This document shows positions 19,328 through 28,940 of a stretch of 64,000 nt of DNA, piece by piece (within the stretch, counting starts at the first letter, position 1; every line of letters starts with the position of its first letter). The stretch covers positions 434,001 through 498,000 of the forward strand of contig NZ_CP120639.1 in assembly GCF_029537235.1 (NCBI RefSeq). The letters are read 5' to 3'. Made by a program: the position numbers and the translations under genes. The stretch comes from Rhizobium sp. 32-5/1 (GTDB lineage Bacteria > Pseudomonadota > Alphaproteobacteria > Rhizobiales > Rhizobiaceae). The notes beneath the pieces are model-generated. The model was not told the DNA's origin and ran no database searches. It worked only from the letters and a program-made list of their open reading frames with translations.

Positions 19328-20589
19328 TCAGGCGGCCAATGCTCTTGTCCCTCTTGTCTCGGCCGCATGGGCCTCCAGAAGATCGCCGGAGCGTTTCGAC
19401 AGATCGAAGTTGAGGGCCTGGATTTCGGTCAGGCCTTCACTCAGAATCTGCTGGAACGAATCAAGGTCGATGATCAGGTCGTTCAAAACGCTGCTGCTCA
19501 ATCGCCCGGCTTCGATCTTGCCCATGATACGAACGGCGGCAAGACCGGAGGTCAAACGCTTTATCTCATCCATTCCCTCGGCAAACGCTCCAAGTTCCTG
19601 TTGAATGCTCACCAGGTTCTCCAAGTTTGTCAGAGCTTTGGCAGAATAGAGCGCGCGCTGTCGATTCAGGTGCTCCATTTCGTTGGCATGATCGATCTCC
19701 GAGGCTTTGCCTTCCTTGGCGAAGGCGTTGGCAATTTCTTCCTGCATATGGGATGTCGCAAACAGGAAAGCACCCTCGCGAATCGTATCTGCGACCTGCC
19801 TTGCGGCGTCTAAGAAACCGCCAAGCGCCAACCGTATTTCCTCCGCCAGCAGGCTGTAATTGTTCGAGATCCTGCCAATCGCTGCGCCATCTTTTCCGAG
19901 TTGCCCGGCCTGGATGATGAGATTGAGAGGAACAAAGCGGAAGTCGTGATATGTTCCGGCGACAGCAGCGGCAGTCTCCAGCAGTTTTTCGGACGCAAGC
20001 ACGAGATCCTGAAACAGGCTGATTGTGCGCTGAGGCTCAATCTCAAGCACTTTGTCACGGGCAAGCATCTCGGAAATGAGGGCCTTTGTCATAAAGATCT
20101 CATAGCCTCTAAATCCGAGTTCGTTCAACCGCTTCAGCAGCACTTCGGCGCTTCTTGCGGGAGTCAATTCCTCGTCTTTTTCGGCTTGGAGCAGGGTGCG
20201 GTATTCCTGCTGAACCCCGGCAAACAGCGCGCTGCTGGGCTTAAGCCGCACCGAGAGGTAGCCATCTTCGATCGGCGTTACAATGGCGAAGACCCAGTAA
20301 TAGCGGCCATCCTTGGACCGATTCTTGACATAGGCGCCTACCGGTAATCCCTTGCGGATCCGATCCCAAAGCAGCCAGAAGACGGCTCTCGGCATATCCG
20401 GATGACGAATGATGTTGTGCGGCTTTTCGAGGAGCTCATCCCACTCAAACTGACTGACGCGCTGAAAGACGGTGTTGCCCGATGTGATTTTTCCACGGCT
20501 GTCGGTGCGGGAAAAAACAATTCGTCAAATCCGAAAGGCGACTCATGCTCAGTGGATTTTTGCGGAGCTTTCGAAATCTTGGTAACCAT
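19328..20589 (-). CDS. Aer-like PAS-domain signalling protein, frame-disrupted
   Basis: About 420 residues. The N-terminal PAS domain has the Aer-type signature: FFSRTDSRGKI, then EKPHNIIRHPDMPRAVFWLLWD and RSKDGRYYWVFAIVTPI. The rest (residues about 140-420) is helical and probably dimeric, but I see no canonical methyl-accepting chemotaxis hairpin. The frame breaks in the T6 run at 20507-20512 (read AAAAAA on the plus strand); one more T joins the PAS halves. Such PAS domains often bind FAD or heme and sense oxygen or redox state. It may act in aerotaxis or energy sensing next to the hybrid kinase upstream. Confidence 0.8.
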
Positions 20590-21054
20590 CAGAACACCTG
20601 CCTTTTCATTACCGAATTGAACCGCAAAAGGACCCCTTCGGCCTGATCCAGTTAGATATGCAAGCTCTTGCAGATAATAATATCCATCCTCTTAACCGAG
20701 ATCCCCCAGATGGGTTTTTCGTAGCGCTGTGACCACTTGGCAAATAGTATGACCAGACGCGTCCAATCCGACGCCCTCAATGGATACCGTTTACCGCCCG
20801 ACGTAATTGACTTTATTGCCACCATCCTATCCCAACGCGAAGGCGCGATTTTGCCTCTTTGCGATCAAAGTCCATCGCGTATCGCGATTATCAAATTCCG
20901 CTTGTCGAAAGTTGGAGGAATGCTTCTTCTGTTGGGCGGCGAATGTCTGATCCGGGGAAACTGCGGTCACGGCTTCGCAACCGCGGCAAATGGCGGCTTT
21001 CCGCCCTGTCAGGACTTTGGTGATCTTGCGGTGCGAGGAAGCCAGCGATCGCGG
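20590..21054. other. intergenic region between PAS protein and hybrid kinase
   Basis: 465 bases that must hold the promoter of the PAS gene (minus) and the 3' end of the kinase transcript. A plus-strand frame at 20737-21168 runs into the kinase gene in antisense and shows no protein features, so no gene is called. Confidence 0.55.
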
Positions 21055-23011
21055 TCATGCTGCGGGCTGCGATCCTCTCCGCTGGCTACGATCGATCATC
21101 TCCGAGAGCTGGTGCTGGGAAAACGGTTTCGGTATCAGAGGCAGCGCAGGGTTGGCACCGAATGGTAGCTTCGGGTACCCGGTTGCAAGGATGATTGGGA
21201 GCGAAGGACGGATGTCCCAGGCAATGTCAGCAAGTTCCGACCCGTTCATGAGCGGCATGGCATAGTCAGTCAGAACCAGATCAATTTGGGGATCATCCCC
21301 GATGAGATAGAGCGCCTCTTCTCCAGACGTTACGGTCATCACGGTATGGCCGAGGGCCTTCAGCATCAGCACGGTGTTGCGGAGGACCAGTTCATCATCA
21401 TCTATGGCGAGAATGCGATATCCTCGCGCGCCTGCTGCAAGCCCCATATTCTGTTTCGCCTCCAGCGGAGCCTCGAGTTCCATTGCGGCAACTGGAAGCC
21501 AGAGTTCTACGACGGTTCCCGCTCCGGTCGCGGAACGCAGCACGAGCTTGCCGCCGGAATGCTCGAGAAGCGTTGCCACCATGGCGAGACCGAGACCGGT
21601 TCCCTTCCCGGCTGGTTTCGTGGTGAAGAAGGGTTGGGTGGCGCACGCCAACGTCTCGGCGCTCATGCCCGCTCCGGAGTCACAAACGCTTAGACACACG
21701 TAATTGCCCACCGGGAGACTCGGCCGCTCACCCTCTCGGACCTTATGTTCTTCCGCCTCGATAATGAGGGAACCGCCATTTGGCATTGCATCGCGTGCAT
21801 TGACAGCCAGGTTGAGAAGCGCGCTCGATAACTGGTTCGTGTCACTTCGCACTTGCGGCAGGTCCGTTGGTACCTTGATTTCCAGCCTGATCATAGGTCC
21901 GATCGATCTGGCCATCAGGTCCGCCATGCCGTTGACGAGAAGACCAGCGTCAAGCGCTTGAAGGTGTGTCTGCTCCTGGCGAGAAAATGCGAGCATTCGC
22001 TCGATGAGAGCGGTCCCGCGCTTTCCGCTCTGAATTGCGTTGTCCAGCAGTTGCGTCACCTCGGGCGACGGTGGTATGCGGTTCTGCAGCATCTCCAGGC
22101 TGCCAAGCATGACCATCAGCAAATTGTTGAAGTCATGCGCGAAGCCTCCGGTCAGCTGACCAACGATCTCCACCTTCTGAGATTGGAAGAGTTCATTCTG
22201 TTTAACGTCGAGAGCTGTCTGAGCCGCCATCTTCTCGGTGATGTCGCGTGTTGCCTTAGCGAAGCCAACGAGTGTGCCAGTATCTTCGCGCATGGCGTCG
22301 ATGATCACATTCGCCCAATATCTCGTTCCGTTTTTGCGGACCTGCCAGCCTTCCTTTTCGAAGCGGCCGTCTCTGGTCGCTGTCGCAAGGACTTCCAAAT
22401 GCACTCCGGCGGCGATGTTCTCAGCCGTGAAAAACCTTGCGAAATTCTCGCCAATGATCTCTTCCGCGGTGTAACCGCTGATCTGTTCCGCGCCTGCGTT
22501 CCAAGTGGTGACGTATCCATGGGGATCGAGAACATAAATCGCATAGTCCGTGACACTTTGAATGATTAACCTGAATTGAGCCTCGCTTGTAGCCAGTTCG
22601 GCTTCAGCAAGTTTTCGTTCGGTAAGGTCCCTGGCCACCTTTGCAAAGCCGATGAGTTCGAGTTGTTCGTTGAAGACCGGGTCGATGACGACATGCGCCC
22701 AGAACCTAGTTTGATCCTTGCGAAGCCGCCATCCCTCGGATTCGAACCTGCCCGCGATCGCCGCTGTCTGTAACGCGATTTCGGGCAATCCAGCTGCTCT
22801 GTCTTCCTCGCTGTGGAAAATAGAGTAATGTTCACCTAAAATCTCCTCTTCCGTATAGCCGTTGCAGCGCTCTGCTCCGGTGTTCCAGGACATCACATAT
22901 CCGCCGGAATCGAATGTAGATGGCATAATCGGTGATCGCGTCTACGAGCATGCGGTAGCGTGCCTCGATCATCGTGCTTTGACGATCGTGGAGGTGTACG
23001 GTTTCATTCAT
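21055..23011 (-). CDS. hybrid sensor histidine kinase PAS-PAS-HK-REC (copy 1), N-terminus frame-disrupted
   Basis: About 652 residues. Two PAS domains (TDYAIY..GYTEEEILGEHY and TDYAIYVLDPHGYVTTWNAGAE, each followed by a W.RKDQTRFWAHV-type strand) are followed by a dimerisation/H-box (FAHDFNNLLMVMLGSLEML, phospho-acceptor His), N-box LNLAVNARDAMPNGG, the G boxes, and a C-terminal receiver (AIDDDE, LTDYAMP with the phospho-Asp, Lys in IPKPF). It is a close paralogue of the kinase at 52757-54715. Comparison with that copy puts the true start at 23011 (MNETVHLHDRQSTM) and shows a two-base loss near 22928. It is probably soluble, as no membrane helix is seen. Confidence 0.88.
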
Positions 23012-23442
23012 ATGAAGCCACCTTGCAGGCTTGACCTTGGATGCCGTCCCGCTGCGCACTAGACTGCGCAATAAGAGACGTGGACCCCGGATGCTTGCCG
23101 TATCACTATACACGTTTTAGGGGAACGTTGTGGAAGTATGAGCGCCTGACGGCATCAACCCGGATGACGCATCGAAAAGCTGACGCAGCCGCGGCCCGCC
23201 GATGGCCCTCCATCTTCCATGCCCAACCGTCGAGAACGTATCTGACGCGCGTCCCATCCGACATCTGTTCTTAAAAAACCTATGCTGCGAAACCTAATGC
23301 CAAGCTGATTGCAGCCTTTGTATTCGGGTCCGATCTCCGGCTATCAGGACCGCCGGTTTATCCCCTGTGGAGCGATATCGTTTGGTCGACACGGAACATT
23401 ACCGAATCCCCGGTGTTCTATCCCCGCAAGTAGGCGGTGGCA
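23012..23442. promoter_or_regulatory. divergent upstream region: kinase copy 1 and stress genes
   Basis: 431 bases without a convincing gene. The first ~110 bases (23012-23125) are nearly the same as the region upstream of kinase copy 2 (54716-54830), including GGATGCCGTCCCGCTGCGCA and ATCACTATACACG. The duplication therefore included the promoter. The EcfG-like promoter of the DUF2382 genes lies at the right end. Confidence 0.65.
23393..23417 (+). promoter_or_regulatory. EcfG/RpoE2-like general stress promoter
   Basis: GGAAC at 23393-23397, 16 bases, then TGTT at 23414-23417. This resembles the alphaproteobacterial EcfG sigma-factor promoter (GGAAC, 16-17 bases, cGTT). It lies about 26 bases before the first DUF2382 start. 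DUF2382 genes are often in the general stress regulon, which supports the call. Confidence 0.6.
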
Positions 23443-23817
23443 ATGTCAGACCAGAACGACAACAGAATAGAGCTCATCGAAGAAAGCGTCAGCGTCGAGA
23501 AGGAATGCGTCTTGACCGGACGTGTCCGCGTTTCGACATCCAGTACCGCGGTCGAAGAGCTGGTGCAGGCGACATTGGCAGGAACACGCGTCGAAGTCAC
23601 CCGGGAGCGCATCGACCGCGAGATCACCGCGGTACCAGAACCCAGAGTGGAAGGTAACACGACTATCATCCCCGTCGTCGAAGAAATCGTGATCATCGAA
23701 AAGAAGCTTGTCCTCGTTGAGGAGATACGTGTCCGGCAGATCGCGACGTCGGAAGACATCGCACTGCCCGTCACGTTGAGAAAACAGACCGCCATCGTCG
23801 AGCGTATTGACGAATAA
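23443..23817 (+). CDS. DUF2382 (YsnF/AvaK-type) stress protein, short form
   Basis: 124 residues from ATG 23443 (GTG 23437 is possible). It is almost entirely one highly charged DUF2382 domain: EESVSVEKECVLTGRVRVST, VEVTRERIDREI, TTIIPVVEEIVIIEKKLVLV and IRVRQIA. Such proteins accumulate under stress and desiccation in soil bacteria; the biochemical role is unknown. It precedes a second DUF2382 gene by 17 bases and probably shares its EcfG-like promoter and terminator. Confidence 0.85.
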   Translation: MSDQNDNRIELIEESVSVEKECVLTGRVRVSTSSTAVEELVQATLAGTRVEVTRERIDREITAVPEPRVEGNTTIIPVVEEIVIIEKKLVLVEEIRVRQIATSEDIALPVTLRKQTAIVERIDE

Positions 23818-23834
23818 CCGCAGGAGAAAACACC

Positions 23835-24707
23835 ATGTCCTATGCAGAACAGAACACCGTGCCGTCCCACTCGAACACCATCACGGCATTCTACGACGAC
23901 CGGGCCGAAGCAGATCGTGCGATCGAGAGACTCGCGGAGGCTGGCATTCCCCGCTCAGCTATCCAGATCATCGCCGACAACAGCGGCGATACGACCGCCA
24001 CCGCGCACGAGAGCAAAGGCTTCTGGGCCGCCCTTGGTGAGTTTTTCATGGCGGACGACGACCGTAACACCTACGGAGAGGGCATCCGTCGCGGCGGCTA
24101 CCTTGTGACGGTTTCTGGCTATCCCTTGGACCTGCATGATCGCGCGCTCGATATTCTCGACGACGAAGGGAGCATCGACATTGACGAACGCTCCAAGGCT
24201 TGGGAATCCGAAGGCTGGTCGCGTTCGGGCTCTAACGAGTCGTTCGCGTCGTCTTCTTACGACAGAACCAGCGGTACCGCACGCTCGTCCACGCTTGAAG
24301 GCGACAACGAGGAAGTCATCCCTGTCGTCGAAGAAGAACTACGGGTCGGCAAGCGCGACGTGAACAATGGACGCGTCCGTGTTCGTTCCTACGTCACCGA
24401 GACCCCGGTTAGCGAAAGCGTCTCCCTGCGTGACGAAGACGTGGAAGTTACTCGCCGCACGGTCGACCGCCCGCTGACGGGCGCCGATAACGCATTCGTC
24501 GATCGCACGATCGAGGCGGAAGAGCACCGCGAAGAAGCTATCGTGTCGAAGGACGTGCGCGTCGTCGAAGAGATCGCCCTCAAGAAGACGGCGGAGCAGC
24601 GTCAGGAGACGGTTTCCGATTCGGTTCGCAAGACCGAGGTTGAAGTGGAAGATGATCGCACGGGTGGGGTGAGGAATATTGGTTCGAGCGGCATCCCCCG
24701 CGACTAA
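23835..24707 (+). CDS. DUF2382 protein with N-terminal general-stress 17M-like domain
   Basis: 290 residues. The N-terminal ~95 residues (ITAFYDDRAEADRAIERLAEAGI, then GGYLVTVSGYPLDLHDRALDIL) resemble the YflT/GSP17M fold. A Ser-rich linker (residues about 115-155) leads to the DUF2382 domain (EEVIPVVEEELRVGKRDV, GRVRVRSYVTETPV, EDVEVTRRTVDRPL). It is very acidic and has no membrane segment. It is the second gene of a two-gene unit ended by a strong terminator. Confidence 0.88.
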   Translation: MSYAEQNTVPSHSNTITAFYDDRAEADRAIERLAEAGIPRSAIQIIADNSGDTTATAHESKGFWAALGEFFMADDDRNTYGEGIRRGGYLVTVSGYPLDLHDRALDILDDEGSIDIDERSKAWESEGWSRSGSNESFASSSYDRTSGTARSSTLEGDNEEVIPVVEEELRVGKRDVNNGRVRVRSYVTETPVSESVSLRDEDVEVTRRTVDRPLTGADNAFVDRTIEAEEHREEAIVSKDVRVVEEIALKKTAEQRQETVSDSVRKTEVEVEDDRTGGVRNIGSSGIPRD

Positions 24708-24735
24708 ATCTCGCCGTCTAGGCAACATATAAGAG

Positions 24736-24762
24736 CCGCCGGGATTTCCCGGCGGTTTTTTT
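24736..24762 (+). terminator. Rho-independent terminator of the DUF2382 unit
   Basis: A GC-rich hairpin (CCGCCGGGA paired with TCCCGGCGG, minimal loop) is followed directly by seven T. It begins 29 bases after the stop codon of the second DUF2382 gene. Confidence 0.9.
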
Positions 24763-24839
24763 ATAGATGATTTCTTGCCAATTACGGTTAACGCGATCTT
24801 TACGCACGCGAGCAATTCTTGTCCTCGAAGGAGAATGAG

Positions 24840-25112
24840 ATGCGCAATATTGAAATTCTCGATGATGTGCGGCTCCGCTTTCCGGGTCGCGATGCCGAGT
24901 TCGATCTCGGATTCGAGGTCGGTGCGGTTAGCGTACTTATGGCTCAAGGCCAAGCGCTGATCGAGCGCGAGTTGTCCGACGGCGCGGTAGAGCAATTGCG
25001 GCCCATCTCTGACAGGTTCGGTTACGCGCTCGTTGCAACGGAAACCGTTACCGGTATGTCCTGCGTCTCGCTTTCTCCCAAATCCCGTCGCCCGCTTCTC
25101 CGAATTGTCTGA
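24840..25112 (+). CDS. small protein of unknown function
   Basis: 90 residues (MRNIEILDDVRLRFPGRDAE...). The ATG at 24840 has AAGGAG upstream at 24828-24833. The N-terminal two thirds are acidic and amphipathic; the C-terminus is basic (SPKSRRPLLRIV). No known domain was recognised. It stands alone after the DUF2382 terminator. Confidence 0.55.
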   Translation: MRNIEILDDVRLRFPGRDAEFDLGFEVGAVSVLMAQGQALIERELSDGAVEQLRPISDRFGYALVATETVTGMSCVSLSPKSRRPLLRIV

Positions 25113-25283
25113 AGCATACCAGCGTCGTTCAGCCGAACCTGGGCAGTTATCCGCTTTCTGCCGAAACAAATGCGTCGTTGACGGCTTTTGAAGAAGTTTT
25201 ATGGACTTGACCCATCCTCGGGCAATTTTGCCTCCGGCACGCCTTGTTCAAAGACCTAATGGATGCCTCTTTCGAATCTTGAT

Positions 25284-25546
25284 CTATGAAGTTGAAGACT
25301 GATCAGTCGGCGCCGCAGGCCAATCATTGGCTGGCTCTTCCACGACGGCGACATCCAGTTCTCGTTCCTCTTCCAGTACCGACAGGCGCGCATTCGCGGC
25401 ATCCATCACAGCCGTGAGAACTCGACGCGCTGCCACCCCACTGTGTGGGCCTCCTCGACAAGAAGCTGCACCGTAAAATCCACGGCCTGATCGAGTTCTG
25501 TTTTCCGTTCGGGATGTTCGGGCGGCTGGGTCGGAGGATCGATCAT
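25284..25546 (-). CDS. small acidic protein of unknown function, frame-disrupted
   Basis: Reads MIDPPTQPPEHPERKTELDQ, AVDFTVQLLVEEAHTVGW in one frame, then VLTAVMDAANARLSVLEEER, ELDVAVVEEPANDWPAAP in another, with a slip around 25420-25450. The joined protein would be about 88 residues, acidic and helical. The start has GGAG upstream (CAGGAGCACAGCCG). No domain is recognised. A longer frame covering the first part in the wrong frame is a shadow. Confidence 0.55.
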
Positions 25547-25779
25547 CGGCTGTGCTCCTGGTAGGGGACGAGGTCGCGGCGGACGGGTTGGGCGCTCGCC
25601 TGGCGTTTCGTTGCCCGCATCGAGAAATCGGAAAAACCGATGCGTTCGCCGTCTCTGTCATGTCCGATTGACACGCCGCGACCTCGGCTTGGAAACCAAG
25701 GATGAGCGCAATGGTTCCTTCGACGCCGTTGATAGTCGCGCGGTGCGGTCTATCTTGCTTGGCAGAACGGGAGGCAGGC

Positions 25780-26487
25780 ATGTGCAATCTGTACAATTTG
25801 ACGAGCAATCAGCAGGCCATCCGTGATTTCATCGACATCACCCGGTACCGAGAAGGCAACCTTCCGCCGTCGGTGAATGTCCACCCCGACCGCCTCGGAC
25901 CGATAATCCGCGTCGACAGTGACGGGGAACGAGAGATGACGATGTCTACCTGGGGCATGCCGACCCCCGAGGAACATCTCGACGGCAAACCCGACAAGGG
26001 AGTGACCAACGTCCGCAAGACGTTTATTCCGCATTGGCAACAGTGGCTCGGTGTGGAACACCGTTGCCTGGTCCCGGCGACAGCCTTCAGCGAATACGAA
26101 CAGGTAGCCGACCCGGAGACTGGCAAGAAGCCTCTTCGATGGTTCGTCGTCAACGAGGAGCAGCCTCTGTTCATGCTGGCGGGCATCCATACGATGTGGA
26201 CCGGTGCGCGCGGACCGATCAAAGCGCCGCGACTGGGCGATCACGACATCTATGCGTTCCTTACAACGAACCCCAACGAGATCGTGAAACCGATCCATCC
26301 GAAGGCCATGCCTGTTCTACTGACGACGCGGGAGGAGTGCGAACTCTGGATGACAGCGCCGTGGAAAGAGGCGAAAGCGCTTCAGCGTCCCCTCCCAGTT
26401 GATATGATGTTGGTCCTGCCACGTTACACGGCCGTTGGTGGCTTGGGCGGCCATCCGACCCAAGCGGCTGATTTGTTCTCGGAATAG
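25780..26487 (+). CDS. SRAP-domain protein (YedK/HMCES family)
   Basis: 235 residues. The family links covalently to abasic sites in single-stranded DNA through Cys2 after Met removal. Here the protein starts MCNLYNLTSNQ, so the start at 25780 is certain. Other active-site features are the N in PPSVNV, the E in ATAFSEYEQV, and the His-containing IHPKAMPVLL. The overall length and order fit SRAP. It protects abasic single-stranded DNA, a role useful on a plasmid entering as single strand (inference). The next gene begins 5 bases after its stop. Confidence 0.92.
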   Translation: MCNLYNLTSNQQAIRDFIDITRYREGNLPPSVNVHPDRLGPIIRVDSDGEREMTMSTWGMPTPEEHLDGKPDKGVTNVRKTFIPHWQQWLGVEHRCLVPATAFSEYEQVADPETGKKPLRWFVVNEEQPLFMLAGIHTMWTGARGPIKAPRLGDHDIYAFLTTNPNEIVKPIHPKAMPVLLTTREECELWMTAPWKEAKALQRPLPVDMMLVLPRYTAVGGLGGHPTQAADLFSE

Positions 26488-26491
26488 CTCC

Positions 26492-26811
26492 GTGACGACG
26501 AAGGACAAGGCATACCCCGACACGCCCGACGGCCGTTACTTCGTCGTCCGCCGGAGGCTATGGCGGCGAAGCAATCCGGCGCTCGACGAAGAAACCCGTG
26601 AAAGTCTGGTCAAAGACCTGATGTCCGCCCGGCGTGCTGTCCGCGATGCCAAAGGCGAAAAAGTTGCGACGGGGAAGCCCGGAGCCGGGTCGACCAAGCG
26701 AATGTCGCTCTCGGCGAGCGTGGCCCCGTGTGGTGGGATGACGGGGAACCCGACTACAACAGACACCTCGCCAAGAATACACCGTATGCGGCCTGGTTCG
26801 CGGCACTTTAG
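26492..26811 (+). CDS. small conserved protein downstream of SRAP gene, frame-disrupted
   Basis: Starts at GTG 26492 (VTTKDKAYPDTPDGRYFVVR, RRLWRRSNPALDEETRESLV). One base is missing near 26650-26660, after which the other frame gives SRVDQANVALGERGPVWWDD and NRHLAKNTPYAAWFAAL to a stop at 26809-26811, about 106 residues. The RYFVVRRRLWRRSNP...PYAAWF layout is one I associate with short rhizobial proteins often found beside DNA-repair genes, but I know no function. It is probably co-transcribed with the SRAP gene. Confidence 0.65.
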
Positions 26812-26906
26812 ACGCCTGCCCGCGCAGTAGCGATGGATGTCCCGATCGTTCCGCGTAGCTCCAGTCGCGCGTTGACTTGCAAGGTGTGCGAACCCATCTT
26901 TGCATC

Positions 26907-27125
26907 ATGCCAAAGCGCGACAGACAAGACGTTGAACTCCTGAAAACCTGGACCCTGCCTTCGAAAGCCACTCTCGGATCGGCCGTGCGCGCCCACGGTA
27001 TTTTCCTCGAGATGCGGGCCAGGCTCCCGCAATCATCGAAGAAGCTGATAGTTCTCGAAGCGGGAGAACTCGTTCCCGTCACTTGGCGCAATGATAAGCC
27101 CTCCGCATTAGCGCCGGCCAACTAA
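26907..27125 (+). CDS. small protein of unknown function
   Basis: 72 residues from ATG 26907 (MPKRDRQDVELLKTWTLPSK...), with a mixed alpha/beta pattern and VLEAGELVPVTWR near the end. A TTG start at 26877 is an alternative. No homologous family was recognised. It lies between the SRAP pair and the convergent glutaminase gene. Confidence 0.4.
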   Translation: MPKRDRQDVELLKTWTLPSKATLGSAVRAHGIFLEMRARLPQSSKKLIVLEAGELVPVTWRNDKPSALAPAN

Positions 27126-27239
27126 CTGGCAGAGCGGACGGAAAAGCTGCACTGGTCGTTCCTATCCCGGCGCTGCGGTGGAATACGAAAACCCATTTTT
27201 CACCCCTCTGCCTCGGCGACTTCGATTGAGGCCAAGGGC

Positions 27240-28205
27240 TTAGACCTCGCGACGCGCTTTTCCGAATACGGACCAGTCTGTCTTTAAGCTGATCAGTTCC
27301 AAACCGAGCGTCCCCAACCAGCTGTTTCCCATTGGGTCCAACGCCGGTGACCAGACAGCGACGGATGCCAGATGCGGCACGATGGCCAAAATGCCGCCTC
27401 CTACTCCTGACTTGGCGGGAAGACCGACACGATAGGCGAAATCGCCCGACCCGTCATACTGTCCGCATAGCATCATGACCGAGAGGATGCGGCGCGCCCT
27501 GCGCGCTGCGGATAGCGTCCCTTTCTTGTCCTGCTCCGGATCGTCAAGCAGCAAGAAACGTCCAGCCTTGGCAAGGCCTCGACAATCTAGTGTGATGGCG
27601 CATTGATGGATATACGCATCCATCACCTCCTCCACCGGGTGTTTCAGGTTGCCATGGTGCTTCGCCATGAACATCAAGGAACGGTTCAAATTACCTCCCG
27701 TGCGGTCGCTCTCCATGACGCTAGGATCGAGGATAAGTGTTTCATCGTCGAGCATTCGTTCAATAAGTTCGACCACATGCCTGTTGGGTCCGTCTTTTCC
27801 GCCAAGACCGACCAGTATATCGCAGATGACAAGTGCCCCTGAATTGATGAATGGATTTCTTGGGATACCCTTGCCTCGCTCAAGGTCAATGATTGAGTTG
27901 AATGGATCGCCTGAAGGGTCTCTCCCGATCCGTTTCCACAGGGTTTCGCCGATCGCCTCAAGCGCGACTTCCAATGCAAACACTTTAGAGATCGACTGGA
28001 TCGGAAAACCGATCCCGGCATTGCCGGCGTACTCGAGGGAGCCGCCTTTCGTGAAAACCGCTACGCCAAACTTCTCGAAGTCCGCTTTGCGCGGAGCGGG
28101 GCTACTGGATTTTTCTGCCTCAGCCACCGCCTCGTCGTAAATTGCTGGCGCCCGCTTCTTAACCTGGGCAACCACGTCGTTCAAAATAGCCTTCAGTTCA
28201 GACAT
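27240..28205 (-). CDS. glsA: glutaminase A
   Basis: 321 residues of the serine-dependent beta-lactamase-fold glutaminase family, which hydrolyses glutamine to glutamate and ammonia. The catalytic SxxK is QSISKVF near residue 70. Also visible are RNPFINSGALVICD, SRTGGNL-like SDRTGGNLN, and PAKSGVGGGILAIVP. The ATG at 28205 (MSELKAILNDVV) gives the family's usual length; the frame upstream lacks features. It is monocistronic as far as can be seen. Confidence 0.95.
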   Translation of the reverse strand: MSELKAILNDVVAQVKKRAPAIYDEAVAEAEKSSSPAPRKADFEKFGVAVFTKGGSLEYAGNAGIGFPIQSISKVFALEVALEAIGETLWKRIGRDPSGDPFNSIIDLERGKGIPRNPFINSGALVICDILVGLGGKDGPNRHVVELIERMLDDETLILDPSVMESDRTGGNLNRSLMFMAKHHGNLKHPVEEVMDAYIHQCAITLDCRGLAKAGRFLLLDDPEQDKKGTLSAARRARRILSVMMLCGQYDGSGDFAYRVGLPAKSGVGGGILAIVPHLASVAVWSPALDPMGNSWLGTLGLELISLKTDWSVFGKARREV

Positions 28206-28940
28206 TTCAGCGCTCCCAAGTAAAGACAAAGAGATAGCGCTTGCGGGGCCATCGGCCAGTCGACAAGTCGTACGAGATGAAGCCAAGCGCCGTGAGCCAG
28301 CGACTAGGCTGTCGGGAACAACGATCTGGGGCTGTCTGTGTGCTCTCCCCTCTGAGCGAACCGCCAACACGGGCGCTCCAGACCGGTGACCGAGATCGCC
28401 CCGAAGCGGTCATTTATGCCGTCCGGCTAAAACGCTATGACCGCCAGAAACTAAATCGCCACCGCCAGTATGAAAACGAGGGAGCAGGACGAACAATGCC
28501 GCGACAGTGCCGGTGCTCACCATATCTCGGGCACTCCGTCGAAACCTGCCCGGCGTTGCGCCCAGGACCTCTTGGAACGACCTGATTAGCTGGATCGTAA
28601 CCGGTGTTTTCCCCGCACATTGACCAAACTCGATTGGCTATTCGGAAAAATGCCGTTACGACGTTGATGGCAAGAATGCGCCAATAGAAGACATGGACTG
28701 CTTCGATGTTGGAGGCTGGAATGGGGCCGGAAGCGGAAAGTCGGCTGTCCGGCACCATTAGCATGACAGCGGACATGTGTGCTTCACGTAGGAAGGTCCG
28801 CAACTGGGCCCAAATCGGACTGCCACGACCGATGGGTCGTGTCTAAGTCTTCGCCGGTTTCCGCGCGGGCATCTCTGCATTTGCTTTACGTCGACGGTTC
28901 GGCCAACCTCCTCGTACTCAAAACTGCACGTCGTGGGTGT
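28206..28940. other. gene-poor region with full copy of dispersed repeat
   Basis: 735 bases between glsA and the oxidase cluster. No convincing gene; short frames on both strands lack features. It contains the only copy that has both halves of the dispersed repeat (28602-28738). The region may mark the left border of the imported oxidase block. Confidence 0.55.
28602..28738. repeat. dispersed repeat, complete copy B
   Basis: 137 bases. The left part matches 12001-12082, and the right part matches 18954-19014. The minus strand reads continuously SASGPIPASNIEAVHVFYWR, ILAINVVTAFFRIANRVWSM, CGENT across both halves, suggesting a worn coding segment of a mobile or multi-copy element. Confidence 0.8.

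Noticed and set aside
20737-21168. 143-codon plus-strand frame before the hybrid kinase
   Set aside because: Its second half is antisense to the kinase receiver domain and the first half has no features or good ribosome-binding site.
24339-25169. 276-codon minus-strand frame opposite the DUF2382 gene
   Set aside because: It is antisense to a well-supported gene and across a terminator; the DUF2382 reading explains the sequence, and no protein motif is seen in the antisense frame.
25547-25808. N-terminal part of a 174-codon minus-strand frame
   Set aside because: It overlaps the SRAP start region in antisense; only the part below 25546, in two frames, looks like a gene.
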